Assembly (NCBI GenBank): GCA_017544805.1
Contig: JAFYDK010000089.1
Span: 1-64,000, forward strand
Direction: 5' to 3'
From: Bacteroidales bacterium
Lineage (GTDB): Bacteria > Bacteroidota > Bacteroidia > Bacteroidales > UBA3824
DNA: 64,000 nucleotides
Made by a program: the position numbers and the translations under genes. How positions within the stretch are numbered: position 1 is the first letter of the stretch; each line of letters begins with the position of its first letter. Below are positions 18,101 through 26,062 of the stretch, in pieces. Below the pieces are notes generated by a model. That model was not told the origin of the DNA, made no database searches, and saw only the letters and a list, made by a program, of their open reading frames with translations.

Positions 18101-18571
18101 AAAGGTTGGGATTTAAGCATTTCAACATTCGGCGCACTCAAATACAAAGTATCTGATGATATTTACAACTCTCTCAACAGTTGCTATGGTTACGGCAACA
18201 AAGATGTAGCATTGCTTAATGCAAATCAGTTTGACGATGCGGGTAATTATCTTTCTGATGTTCCCCGTACATACCTTACTAATACGGTTGCATCGCTTGC
18301 TTGGAACGACCTTTTCAGCTCACGCAAAATTCAGAATGCTAATTATTGGAAAATTGCAAATGTTGAAATCGGTTATAATTTCAAAGATGATTGGTTCAAC
18401 GGTATAGTTTCCGGTGTAAGAATGTATGTCAGCGCACAAAACCTTGCAACACTTACCAAATACAAAGGTTATAATGTTGATTACGTAGGCGGTACATTTA
18501 CTCCTGGTTATAACTTCTGCTCATTCCCGACTCCGAGAACGTTTATGGTCGGTTTGAAAGCATCATTCTAA
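15185..18571 (+). CDS. SusC-type TonB-dependent glycan transporter
   Basis: A 1128-residue outer membrane transporter that imports oligosaccharides using TonB energy, with the SusD lipoprotein as lid. It has a signal peptide (about residues 1-21), a carboxypeptidase-regulatory-like domain (about 38-115; GSPLPGASVYVKGTTNG), the plug (about 118-235; GYGTQKKVDLTGSV, VRIRGIGSFG, LYVIDGVPMG, DASAAAIYGSRAANGVVIITT) and a 22-strand barrel. The Ca-binding-like loop YKDVNGDGRIDTEDQ is typical of SusC. Just before it, residues about 870-935 form an Ala-rich helical insertion with a 25-residue duplication (AGDQAGMDANK, then ADDKAGMEANK). Codon use is biased, as in a highly expressed gene. susD follows 34 bases after the stop. 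Confidence 0.96.
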   Translation: MRKVILVFCGMLALTPAASAFQASSRISLTASPYDNINVTGKVVDEQGSPLPGASVYVKGTTNGTISDIDGNFSLVCPSDAVLVFTFMGYTSQEINVNGRSDMGTITMQEDNQEIEQVVVIGYGTQKKVDLTGSVAIVDADEMKKASNSNISTMLEGKVAGVQITSDGQPGADPNVRIRGIGSFGSTAPLYVIDGVPMGTTIRDFSPNDIASIQILKDASAAAIYGSRAANGVVIITTKQGKKDQPARVDYSGYFGWDKISKKTYDVMDADQYSTYLGQSAEQSILTGTTVKLPGGYIKNEDGSYSFMDDTNTDWFDEVFKTGFRQNHNVNISGGGKNNTYNLGLDYYNQKGTLEGAGPNYERYTVRLNNTFDVKFIKFRTGLVYSHSDQDNMAISNASEYVQGLYGDVTNVLRGTLLMQPTIKAYDDNTWVLDEQVGAANNYHYDAYGYGVYYDDIHGDISASNPLLVNNKLERNTRVDRLVATASANVNLLDMFGLQSANHKLSYNLNLSYSKTYAKDHTWIGAWIQSNRVYLAKDNERLTEVYRHYSDALVENTINYEGTFADKHHLSVVVGQTYENEYDDNLTGWGNKFPEPYFLQVNNAEERNASTGANIHILESYIGRVNYDFDQRYLLSATVRRDGSSRLSSKDHWGWFPSISLGWRLDREAFFPVDESLINLLKIRGSYGILGNENIGNYRYMSTVTRQNMTYSFGGNTVLGSAQSSFVNPLIAWEKKKSTSIGLDLGMFNGQLDFTFEWYKNVSDNLLYEVAVPTTTGVANTTVTMNAATMENSGFEWSANYHNYKHQVKYDISFNVSTLKNKVTSLGSGKDSQIDGAYKTIVGEEIGQYYGWEYVDIIKSQDQLDQWNQYARDQMQARYEAASAAGDQAGMDANKYYNQTRAAYMAAKAADDKAGMEANKDYALAEYQAGANVGDCLYKDVNGDGRIDTEDQTIIGSGLPGINFGLSGRVEYKGWDLSISTFGALKYKVSDDIYNSLNSCYGYGNKDVALLNANQFDDAGNYLSDVPRTYLTNTVASLAWNDLFSSRKIQNANYWKIANVEIGYNFKDDWFNGIVSGVRMYVSAQNLATLTKYKGYNVDYVGGTFTPGYNFCSFPTPRTFMVGLKASF

Positions 18572-18605
18572 TAAACAATTTTTTATTATAAATAGAGAAA
18601 ACAAT

Positions 18606-20363
18606 ATGAAAAAGTTTAATATAATATTGACTTCTTTGGTTGCCGCAGCTACATTATCAGGATGTTCAGAGGATTTGTTGGATGTTAAAAATACCAATCA
18701 GATGACCTCAGAGAATTTCGGCAACGAAGTGGAAACCTTGGAAGAGGCTGTGATTGCTTGTTACAATCATATCCGTATGGAAGGAACTTACAGCCGTGTA
18801 GGATACAATTACGATGTTTGTCGTGGTGATGAGGCATGGAACTCCTCACAAGTTTGGTATTTACCTTTCGACGACCTTAATTCTCCCGCTACCAACGAGA
18901 TGAACAACTGGGTTTTCAGAGATTGGTATTATACTATCAATGTTGCGAATTTCGTTATAAACAAAATTCCTACAGCGGAAGGCGTTAGCGAGGCTCATAA
19001 AAGAATGCGCGGTCAAGCGTTGTTTTTCAGGGCTTTAGGTTATTATAATATTATGGGTTATTATCAGTGTGCACCTCTTATCACTGATTATGAAACTTAC
19101 AGCGATCTCGAGAAATCATACGTTAGTATGAACTCTCAACAAGAGCTTATCGCTCAGATTAAAACCGACCTTGAAGAGGCTGTAACATTGTTGCCCTCAC
19201 GTGATGAAGGCGGCGAGTGGGCTCAAGGCCGTGTAACTTGCGGTGCTGCTGCCGGTTATTTGGCAAAAACACTTATGTTCAACCACGAATTTGCTGAGGC
19301 TCAAAAATACCTCGAAAATATAATCAACGGTGAGTACGGCAAATACGAACTCGTTGAAAACTACGGTGCAAACTTCCAAGAAGGTGCTTACGAAAACAAT
19401 TCAGAATCTATTTTTGAAGTTCAGTTTTTGGATAACGGCAAACAAGGTACTGACGAGGAATGGACTCCTGTCAATGTTTCTTCCGATGCTACACAGGGTC
19501 ATGCAATAGAATCAAACTTTGCTGCCGGTGCTTTCGGTGGTTGGGCTGACATTTCGGCTTCGGTATGGCTTTATCAGTTGTTTAAATCCGAAAGTACCAA
19601 AGAAGGTAAATTAGATCCGCGTCTTTATTGGACGATTGGTACCTCAGAAAGCGATTGGACGGAGGATTATCCTGTTGGCGGTTACGGTAATGTTTATTAC
19701 GGAAAAGATAAATCCGGTATTGTTACCAACAACAATTACGGCGGTATTCCTATCGTAAAATGGACAAATGCCCGTACAGGAATTATTTCAGCTGTAACAA
19801 CGGGTTTGCGTTGTGGTATCAACTTGCGTTTGTTGCGCCTTGCAGATGTTTATTTGCTTGCAGCTGAGGCTATCAACGAGGTTAATAACGGTCCTACTGC
19901 AAAGGCTATCGAATATGTTAATAAAGTTCGTAACCGTGCAGGACTTTGCAACCTTGAAGAATCAACAAAATATAAATCTGCTGTTACCTCTGCTGATGCT
20001 TTCTTTGAATATCTTGCTAACGTAGAGCGTCCGAGAGAATTAGGTTGTGAGTTCGGTCGTGGTTTCGACCTTATCCGTTGGGGCTGGTTTTATAATTTTG
20101 ACCGTCTAACTCAGATGAAAGAACACTCTGCAATTTATCTTAATAAAGTAAACGGTGCGGTAAAAGATACCCCCTTGTACCTTGAACCGCAAGCCGAGGT
20201 TGCTAAAACATCTTACGATACATACGTAGAAGGTCATGAGTATATACCGTATTATCAGAATACTCTCAACACCAACCCGAATCTTGGTAATGGTAATTCT
20301 GCTAATACTAATACACCGAATACTCCGACATTTGCGGTACGTCCCGTATATAATTTTAATTAA
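18606..20363 (+). CDS. SusD-type glycan-binding lipoprotein
   Basis: A 585-residue surface lipoprotein that binds glycan and closes the SusC channel. The lipobox is TLSGC (Cys20). The N-terminal SusD_N region includes AVIACYNHIRMEGTY and the TPR-like helices RGQALFFRALGYYNIMGYYQ. The C-terminal SusD/RagB region includes LRLADVYLLAAEAINEV, AIEYVNKVRNRAGL and ERPRELGCEFGRGFDLIRWG, all family hallmarks. It lies 34 bases after susC and must be cotranscribed with it. A hairpin 24 bases after its stop (20387-20427) separates it from the next lipoprotein gene and may set relative expression. Confidence 0.96.
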   Translation: MKKFNIILTSLVAAATLSGCSEDLLDVKNTNQMTSENFGNEVETLEEAVIACYNHIRMEGTYSRVGYNYDVCRGDEAWNSSQVWYLPFDDLNSPATNEMNNWVFRDWYYTINVANFVINKIPTAEGVSEAHKRMRGQALFFRALGYYNIMGYYQCAPLITDYETYSDLEKSYVSMNSQQELIAQIKTDLEEAVTLLPSRDEGGEWAQGRVTCGAAAGYLAKTLMFNHEFAEAQKYLENIINGEYGKYELVENYGANFQEGAYENNSESIFEVQFLDNGKQGTDEEWTPVNVSSDATQGHAIESNFAAGAFGGWADISASVWLYQLFKSESTKEGKLDPRLYWTIGTSESDWTEDYPVGGYGNVYYGKDKSGIVTNNNYGGIPIVKWTNARTGIISAVTTGLRCGINLRLLRLADVYLLAAEAINEVNNGPTAKAIEYVNKVRNRAGLCNLEESTKYKSAVTSADAFFEYLANVERPRELGCEFGRGFDLIRWGWFYNFDRLTQMKEHSAIYLNKVNGAVKDTPLYLEPQAEVAKTSYDTYVEGHEYIPYYQNTLNTNPNLGNGNSANTNTPNTPTFAVRPVYNFN

Positions 20364-20386
20364 AAAAAAGTTTTTTCTAAGAAACC

Positions 20387-20427
20387 GTAAAGTCGCAGTT
20401 TAGAATGAAAAAAAACTGCGGCTTTAC
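20387..20427 (+). promoter_or_regulatory. Strong hairpin between susD and the downstream lipoprotein gene
   Basis: The 15-base arms 20387-20401 and 20413-20427 (core AAAGTCGCAGTTT / AAACTGCGGCTTT, one T-G pair) form a stem around an 11-base loop. It is followed by ATTAAAAAAAG, not a T-run, so it is probably a 3' stabiliser or partial attenuator rather than a full terminator. No separate promoter box is obvious before 20446. Confidence 0.6.
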
Positions 20428-20445
20428 ATTAAAAAAAGTCAGATT

Positions 20446-22605
20446 ATGAAGAAATTAAAATACATATTAGCAGCTGCACTTACTGCCGTAACAATGAGTA
20501 CGGCATTTACGGGCTGTCAAGACAACGAGATTTTTGATGTTAATGCACCGGAAGACCTTGATGCGAGAATAGACGAGGCTGCATCTCGAATTGCAGAGCG
20601 TGAACGTCTTGCAAGGGAGGCTGAAGAGGCAAAACGCAATGCCATACTTGAGAAACTTCAAGACGATGTTTATCAAGTCGGTAACACTGAAAATGGTGGT
20701 CCTTTCTGGCAAACGTTTTCAAAATCTTATAAAATATCATCAACGGATGATGCTTTTATGATAAAGTTTAAGAACTTTACATCAGGGGCAAATACATTTC
20801 ATAATTTTGGTATTGTTGTTACCAACGATGTTGAGCATCAGTATGGTGACGGTTCAGTTTATCCTGCTGGAGCTGGTTATGCAGAATATGCCGTTGTCCG
20901 CGCTGATAATTTTAATAACTGGGCGTGGGGTAATGAAAATGGAGTAGGTTGGAACACCGGCGAAGATTCCGGAGCAGAACAAAAGAAACGTTTAAAAACG
21001 AGTTATGATGCTACTGAGGTTGAAGACAAAAAGTTTTCAGAGCAAATGGAAGGTGCTGATTGCGAAGTTTTGATAACACGTGCCGGAGATACGATTAATA
21101 TGAGTTTTACGATGACAACATGGGCAGGTGCTACACTTACCAAAAGTTTCTTTCTTAAAGAATCAGGTATTGCCGATAAGGATATACGTGTTTTCTTGGT
21201 TACAGAAAAAGGACACTTTGTTGTTTATAAAGTTTCTGCTGAGCCATTAGAAGTTCCGGCTTGGAGCAAGGGAGTGATTTTTACAGAAGATCAAAAAGAC
21301 GATGAAGGTATTTCAAAAGTTGATCCCCGTTGGAGAATCAATTCGCTCGGAGAAGTAGCTTCGCTTAAACTTGATAATTATAAAAAGGCTATTGTTCATT
21401 TAGACGAGGCTGAAGTAAGCGAAAAATCAGTAGAAAAAATCATCACATCGTATATTTTTGATAAGAAAACATCTACTGCTAAATTGGTTTATAAAAACGG
21501 CGCAGAATTGGAATGTGAAAACAGTAAAATTTCGTTCTTTAGTTCAGATGATTTCACTATTCCGGGTACAAAAACTATTTATGCTACATACAATGCAAAA
21601 TCGGGCGAAAGAGAAGTTCCGGTTATGACAAGTTTTACCGTAACGGTTACACCGGCTATTTCTTCGATAGAAGTTGAAGCAGTTTCTACTACTTATTATT
21701 ATGCTCCCGGAACGACAACGCCGCCGACAAAAGCCGATATTAATGCAGCATCATTTATAAAATCGGTAATTGGTAAAACTGGTGTTGTGGATATTCCGAT
21801 TTCAGCAGAGGATTATACCGTGGAAGTAACATCAGAACCGACTTCTATGTCCGGCAAATTTGTTATTACCGTAACTTACAAGGATTTATCTACGACTTTG
21901 GAAGTTAAATTGGAAGAATCGAATACCGAGAATTTGATTTTAACAGGAACAATTGTAGGAAGCGGTAAATTTGTAACTGATGAAGTATTTGGAAAAGTAT
22001 TTGAAAATGATAATTCTGCACAGAGGACAAGTTATTTATTATTGCCCGAAGGTTCTATTCCCGATTGCTCGAAAACTAAGGCTATGAGTATTTCTTTCTG
22101 GGTGAACGGCAATGGAAAAGCGGCTTTGTACTCTCCAATTTTCTCTGCATACGGAGCGGCTCCTAATAATAACAAAAATACTTTTCCGATGTTCATTATT
22201 CAAGGTCGTGGTCGTTTGCAGACAAATTGCTCTGGATGGACTGATTTTGAAGGTACCGAGGGTAAAATCCCAATAAATGATAACGGTGCTAAAAATGTGG
22301 AAGATATCTCTTACTTAGAAGATAACAAATGGCATTTGGTAACCATAACAATAACAGATACTCATGCTGAATTTATTGTTGACGAAAAAGTGATAAATTC
22401 TTGGACATATGATGGAACAGAAGGAAAAAATGCAACCGGTTTCTTAACAGATGGACATTCTTTGTTAAAATACATTTGCTTAGGTGGTAACCAAGCATGG
22501 GATTGGAGTGATTATGATTCTGGTTATAAATACGCTAATTTCAAAATATACAACAGAGTATTAACGAAAGATGAAATAGCTGCTCGTGTTACCAAAAAAG
22601 AATAA
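20446..22605 (+). CDS. Surface lipoprotein with C-terminal LamG-like domain (SusE/F position)
   Basis: A 719-residue lipoprotein (lipobox FTGC, Cys24). After the anchor there is a charged coiled-coil (about residues 38-75, RIDEAASRIAERERLAREAEEA), as used to lift surface glycan-binding proteins off the membrane. A beta-rich middle and Ig-like segments (about 340-495) follow. A LamG/concanavalin-type domain lies at about 505-715 (MSISFWVNGNGKAALYSPIF, DNKWHLVTITIT, KYANFKIYNRVLTKDEI). No glycosidase motif is visible. Its position after susCD matches the variable surface glycan-binding protein of such loci. It ends at the terminator 22636-22678. Confidence 0.8.
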   Translation: MKKLKYILAAALTAVTMSTAFTGCQDNEIFDVNAPEDLDARIDEAASRIAERERLAREAEEAKRNAILEKLQDDVYQVGNTENGGPFWQTFSKSYKISSTDDAFMIKFKNFTSGANTFHNFGIVVTNDVEHQYGDGSVYPAGAGYAEYAVVRADNFNNWAWGNENGVGWNTGEDSGAEQKKRLKTSYDATEVEDKKFSEQMEGADCEVLITRAGDTINMSFTMTTWAGATLTKSFFLKESGIADKDIRVFLVTEKGHFVVYKVSAEPLEVPAWSKGVIFTEDQKDDEGISKVDPRWRINSLGEVASLKLDNYKKAIVHLDEAEVSEKSVEKIITSYIFDKKTSTAKLVYKNGAELECENSKISFFSSDDFTIPGTKTIYATYNAKSGEREVPVMTSFTVTVTPAISSIEVEAVSTTYYYAPGTTTPPTKADINAASFIKSVIGKTGVVDIPISAEDYTVEVTSEPTSMSGKFVITVTYKDLSTTLEVKLEESNTENLILTGTIVGSGKFVTDEVFGKVFENDNSAQRTSYLLLPEGSIPDCSKTKAMSISFWVNGNGKAALYSPIFSAYGAAPNNNKNTFPMFIIQGRGRLQTNCSGWTDFEGTEGKIPINDNGAKNVEDISYLEDNKWHLVTITITDTHAEFIVDEKVINSWTYDGTEGKNATGFLTDGHSLLKYICLGGNQAWDWSDYDSGYKYANFKIYNRVLTKDEIAARVTKKE

Positions 22606-22635
22606 GCGTTTATAATCCACTACCTTACACAAACC

Positions 22636-22678
22636 AAATCCCCATTGTATTATGAAAGGAATACGGTGGGGATTTTTT
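22636..22678 (+). terminator. Terminator of the susCD operon
   Basis: Arms 22636-22651 and 22660-22675 (AAATCCCCATTGTATT / AATACGGTGGGGATTT, two wobble pairs) with an 8-base loop run into a T-tract. Confidence 0.85.
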
Positions 22679-22720
22679 ATATTTCTCCAAGCAAGATAAG
22701 TAAAATTTGCATGTTTTGTT

Positions 22721-22760
22721 TTTGTTGTATTTTGTTGTATTTTGTTGTATTTTGTTGTAT
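22721..22760 (+). repeat. Four perfect tandem copies of TTTGTTGTAT
   Basis: Units start at 22721, 22731, 22741 and 22751. The last unit joins CTTTG to form TATCTTTG (22758-22765), a consensus -7 box, while earlier units supply TTG/TTTG elements at 10-base intervals in the -33 region. The arrangement is directly upstream of the transposase gene. Confidence 0.85.
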
Positions 22761-22765
22761 CTTTG
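22758..22765 (+). promoter_or_regulatory. Likely -7 box of the transposase gene
   Basis: TATCTTTG fits TAnnTTTG. The nearest TTG elements in the tandem repeat give spacers of about 20 (22735-22737) or 23 (22731-22734). The leader to 22830 is about 57 bases and contains the palindrome 22785-22804. Confidence 0.5.
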
Positions 22766-22770
22766 TGCGA

Positions 22771-22804
22771 GGCTTGTTAAGCCGCGCTGACAAATTTGTC
22801 AGCG
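22771..22804. repeat. Hairpin plus perfect 20-bp palindrome upstream of the transposase
   Basis: GGCTT-GTT-AAGCC (22771-22783) is a small hairpin. It is followed directly by CGCTGACAAATTTGTCAGCG (22785-22804), a perfect palindrome. RAYT-type transposases recognise hairpin-forming REP sequences near their own genes, so this is a candidate substrate. I did not find another exact copy in the window. Confidence 0.55.
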
Positions 22805-22829
22805 ATACACAACGCTAACACTCAACAAT

Positions 22830-23900
22830 ATGACACAAAATAAAACCCCATATCGCCCTCACCCTAAATGGCACGACTACAAAGCACGTGGCATTTATAT
22901 GGTAACTCTTGTAGTACAAAACCGTGACCATATCTTCGGAGAATTAAATATGGACGCAAAAAATCCATCAGTCATACTTACAGAAACCGGCAAAATGGTA
23001 GAAGAAAACTGGCGAAAAATACCTGAATATCAAGCCAAATATAATAGAAAAATCAAAATCATCTGTTGTTGCGCTATGCCCGACCATTTTCACGGTGTAA
23101 TCTTCGTCGAAGAAAAAATGGATGTAGGTTTAGGTAAAATTATTCAAAGCTTTAAAAGCGGTTGTACTCGTGATTGGCGAAAAATCAGCGGTATTGAAAA
23201 ACTACCATCAGATATTGAAGCTTCTCATCTCTCCATCAACCGCCGTCTTGACTATTACTCTACGCTTCCGCGAATAAATCGGCCGCTTTTTGATGCCGAT
23301 TACGACGATAGCATCCTTTACAAACGCGGACAACTGCAAAACATGATCAACTACGTACGCGACAACCCTTTACGCGCAATTTACCGTAAACTCCACCCCG
23401 AATATTTCCGTAACATTCAACGCATTGAAATCTCCGGTGAAATTTACACCGCTTTCGGAAACCTTTTCCTCTTGAAAGCCCCGCACAAAATTGCCGTTAA
23501 ATGCCACCGTAAACACCCTGAAACTCGTCAGCCTTACGAAACAACCGAAGACTTTCAAAAATACCGCTTAGAAATCCTTAACGCCGCTCTTGACGGCTCT
23601 GTAATCGTTACTCCCGCAATTTCCAAAGGTGAACAAATTATCAAAAACGACTGCTTCGAAAACGGCTTCCCTATAATACATCTCCAAAATACGCCTTTCA
23701 AAACTTTCGACAAACCCGAAAAACAACGTTTCGATATTTGCTTAAAAGGAAAACTATTGATTATCATTCCGTTAAATATCAACAATATGGGTGATTTCAA
23801 GGGTGTTGATGCCAAAACCAAATACTCCAATTTTCATAATATGAATACCTTGGCTGAAAATATTGCAAACTTTTACGGAACGGCAAAAATAAAGGCTTAA
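22830..23900 (+). CDS. REP-associated (Y1/HUH) transposase with extra C-terminal domain
   Basis: A 356-residue protein. Residues about 15-200 form a Y1-type HUH endonuclease as in RAYT/TnpA-REP proteins: opening RGIYMVTLVVQNRDHIFGE, metal-binding HFH in MPDHFHGVIFV (His86, His88), and candidate catalytic Tyr175 in YVRDNPLRA. Typical family members end soon after this. Here about 150 further residues follow, with AALDGSVIVTPAISKGEQ, FPIIHLQ and KGKLLIIIPL, a pattern resembling a DprA/Smf-like Rossmann fold. Codons are richer in C-ending triplets than in neighbouring genes, suggesting separate ancestry. The gene is intact, sits alone inside the glycan locus between terminator 22636-22678 and the GH43-2 promoter, and shows no flanking IS ends; it may be domesticated. 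No tnpB is present. Confidence 0.8.
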   Translation: MTQNKTPYRPHPKWHDYKARGIYMVTLVVQNRDHIFGELNMDAKNPSVILTETGKMVEENWRKIPEYQAKYNRKIKIICCCAMPDHFHGVIFVEEKMDVGLGKIIQSFKSGCTRDWRKISGIEKLPSDIEASHLSINRRLDYYSTLPRINRPLFDADYDDSILYKRGQLQNMINYVRDNPLRAIYRKLHPEYFRNIQRIEISGEIYTAFGNLFLLKAPHKIAVKCHRKHPETRQPYETTEDFQKYRLEILNAALDGSVIVTPAISKGEQIIKNDCFENGFPIIHLQNTPFKTFDKPEKQRFDICLKGKLLIIIPLNINNMGDFKGVDAKTKYSNFHNMNTLAENIANFYGTAKIKA

Positions 23901-23990
23901 AAGTAGTAACTATTAAAAAAAATTATTTGTTTTTTTTAATATGGGTAAAGGCATAGCAGAAACGTGAATTTTATTAGAAAAAGTGCATTT

Positions 23991-24048
23991 TGTCCTAATT
24001 TTGTTTTGTATTGTCCACCTGTCCACTTGGTTTTTTTATTTAAATTTG
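23991..24048 (+). promoter_or_regulatory. Operator-promoter of GH43-2: direct repeats 21 bp apart
   Basis: TGTCCTAAT (23991-23999, degenerate) and TGTCCACCT (24012-24020, perfect) have their G bases 21 apart (23992, 24013). A further TGTCCACTT overlaps at 24020-24028. The -7 box TAAATTTG (24041-24048) begins 28 bases after the G at 24013, matching the other two promoters to within one base. No TTTG occurs at the -33 position. Confidence 0.7.
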
Positions 24049-24095
24049 CGATATAGACATCAATAGTTATCATAAAAAAATAAATTTTAACGGTT

Positions 24096-25889
24096 ATGAA
24101 GACAAGACATTTTATTATGGCAGCAATTTTATCCGCAACTGCTGCATTTATCGGATGCAAAGATGACGAACCTAAAGACGACGATTTGTTACCGCCGAAC
24201 AGTGGTTCTAAAACAGAGGTCAATCAAGATGGTTCGACTCTTAGTACGAAAGTTGTAGCTGGTGCAATCGGCACGGACGGACTTTCTAAAAACGACAATT
24301 ACGCATCGTACGCCGCTTGGGCGCAGCATGATTCTTGGAACTTGGCTAACGTTCACGACCCGTCAGTGGCTTATTACAACGGCTATTATTACATGTATGG
24401 AACGGATGCTTCTTACGGAAACGAACACCAAAAAGCACCTCACGGAAAACATTTTCAAGGTAAACGTTCAAAAGACCTTGTAAACTGGGGCTGGGTCGGC
24501 GGACCTTTTGACGAAGCACCGTCTTGGATTTTGGATTCTATTAACAGTTTCCGTTCTAAAATGGGGCTTCAAGGTACTTTGACTTACAACGATATCAAAG
24601 ATCAACTCGGATATTGGGCTCCCGTGGTTAGAGTTGTTGATGGCAAACTTAGGATGTATTACAGCATTGTTTGCGACAATTGCCTAAAAACTGGTAGCAA
24701 AACATTTGATGGCTCATGGAATATTTGGGCATTTATCGGAATGTGCGAGACCACCGACCCCGAAAACGACGTATGGTACGACAAAGGTTTTGTAACTTGT
24801 TCGTCTTCCGACAAAGGTAAAGACGGATGGTCAAGAGCATCAGCAACAGACGATTGGAATGCGTATTGTTTTTATAATGCTATCGACCCGACATATATCG
24901 TAACACCAGGCGGCGAACATTGGCTTATTCACGGTTCATGGCATAGCGGTTTTACATCATTGCAACTTGACCCTACAACCGGCAAACCGTTAAAAGCGGT
25001 CGGCAACCCTTGGGCTGACAATGCTGAGGATTTGCAAGCAAGATTCGGCAAGAGAATAGCGACAAGAGGTATTTCACGTTGGCAAGCTTCTGAGGCTCCC
25101 GAAGTTATTTATAAGAACGGAAAATATTATCTTTTCATGGCTTGGGACGGTTTGGACATTCCGTACAATACACGCGTAGTCCGTTCTGAAAACATTCAAG
25201 GACCTTATCTTACTTCACGTGGAGCAAATTTCACAAATGGTGAAGGTGACGATAAAGTTTATCCGATAGTAACTCACCCATACAAATTCAAAGACGGTGT
25301 GGGTTGGGTAGGTATCTCACACTGCTGCGTTTTTGAAGGTGAAGGCGACCTCAAAGGACAATGGTTTTACATGTCGCAAGGACGTGCTCCCAAAAATGTG
25401 TGGGGCAATGCTTATTCAAACGCTTTGATGATGGGACACGTTAGAAAACTCGTTTGGTGCCCTGCTTCTGCTAAAGACAAAGATCTTACTGACTTGTGGC
25501 CTATTTCGTTGCCTGAAAGATTTGCTAATGTGGCACAAACTCCTATAAAAAATTCGGAAATTGCAGGTAAATACGAACTTATCAATATGGGCTATAAATA
25601 CGGTGAGCAAGTAGAAGCCGACGCAGATTACCTTGTTTTGAATGCCAATGGTACAATGAGTGGTCCATTCAACGGAACTTGGGAATTTGACGAAACCACC
25701 AAATATCTAAAACTTACATCTGCTGACGGAAAATTTGAAGGATCAAACAACAACCTTGGCTCTGTAATTGTCTGCGTAGAACGTGAACGCGATTGGGAGA
25801 AGAATATAGAATCTACTCTCGTATTTGCCGGTTTTCACAAAGAGCACACAAATACCTTCTGGGGTAAAAAAGTTGCTTCAGTGGAATAA
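24096..25889 (+). CDS. GH43 lipoprotein, probable arabinan endo-1,5-alpha-L-arabinosidase
   Basis: A 597-residue lipoprotein (lipobox FIGC, Cys21). The GH43 catalytic residues are Asp88 in NVHDPS, Asp264 in NAIDPT and Glu333 in SEAPE; GYYYMYGTDASYG, GWVGISHCCVF and HVRKLVW are further family blocks. A C-terminal beta domain (about residues 485-597) starts at GKYELINMGYKYG and ends NTFWGKKVASVE, like that of GH43-1 and of secreted endo-arabinanases. It is about 108 residues longer than GH43-1, mainly through inserts in the catalytic domain, so the two enzymes may differ in substrate (arabinan versus branched arabinan or arabinoxylan). It has its own promoter with the same operator motif. No T-rich terminator follows closely; the hairpin 25975-26005 is the likely end. 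Confidence 0.87.
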   Translation: MKTRHFIMAAILSATAAFIGCKDDEPKDDDLLPPNSGSKTEVNQDGSTLSTKVVAGAIGTDGLSKNDNYASYAAWAQHDSWNLANVHDPSVAYYNGYYYMYGTDASYGNEHQKAPHGKHFQGKRSKDLVNWGWVGGPFDEAPSWILDSINSFRSKMGLQGTLTYNDIKDQLGYWAPVVRVVDGKLRMYYSIVCDNCLKTGSKTFDGSWNIWAFIGMCETTDPENDVWYDKGFVTCSSSDKGKDGWSRASATDDWNAYCFYNAIDPTYIVTPGGEHWLIHGSWHSGFTSLQLDPTTGKPLKAVGNPWADNAEDLQARFGKRIATRGISRWQASEAPEVIYKNGKYYLFMAWDGLDIPYNTRVVRSENIQGPYLTSRGANFTNGEGDDKVYPIVTHPYKFKDGVGWVGISHCCVFEGEGDLKGQWFYMSQGRAPKNVWGNAYSNALMMGHVRKLVWCPASAKDKDLTDLWPISLPERFANVAQTPIKNSEIAGKYELINMGYKYGEQVEADADYLVLNANGTMSGPFNGTWEFDETTKYLKLTSADGKFEGSNNNLGSVIVCVERERDWEKNIESTLVFAGFHKEHTNTFWGKKVASVE

Positions 25890-25974
25890 AAAAAATAATA
25901 TGAAAAAAACCGAATTCTTTTTTTATATTTTCACAATGATAGTTTAGTTGCTACAAAAACTATTAACAATCATG

Positions 25975-26005
25975 GAGGAAGTCATACGGCTTCCTCTTTT
26001 TTTTT
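25975..26005 (+). terminator. Terminator after GH43-2
   Basis: GAGGAAG (25975-25981) pairs with CTTCCTC (25990-25996), followed by nine T residues. Confidence 0.8.
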
Positions 26006-26062
26006 GATTTTTTTTTATAATTTTGCGCAAAAATATTACAAATCCTAAAAAAATAAATAACG

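Noticed and set aside
22721..22760. Regular repeats resembling a CRISPR array
   Set aside because: The units are 10 bases and directly adjacent, without spacers, and no cas gene is near.
25900..25947. Possible small gene starting ATGAAAAAAACC after GH43-2
   Set aside because: It has only 15 codons (MKKTEFFFYIFTMIV), no downstream partner and no promoter box; it may be a gene remnant but cannot be supported.
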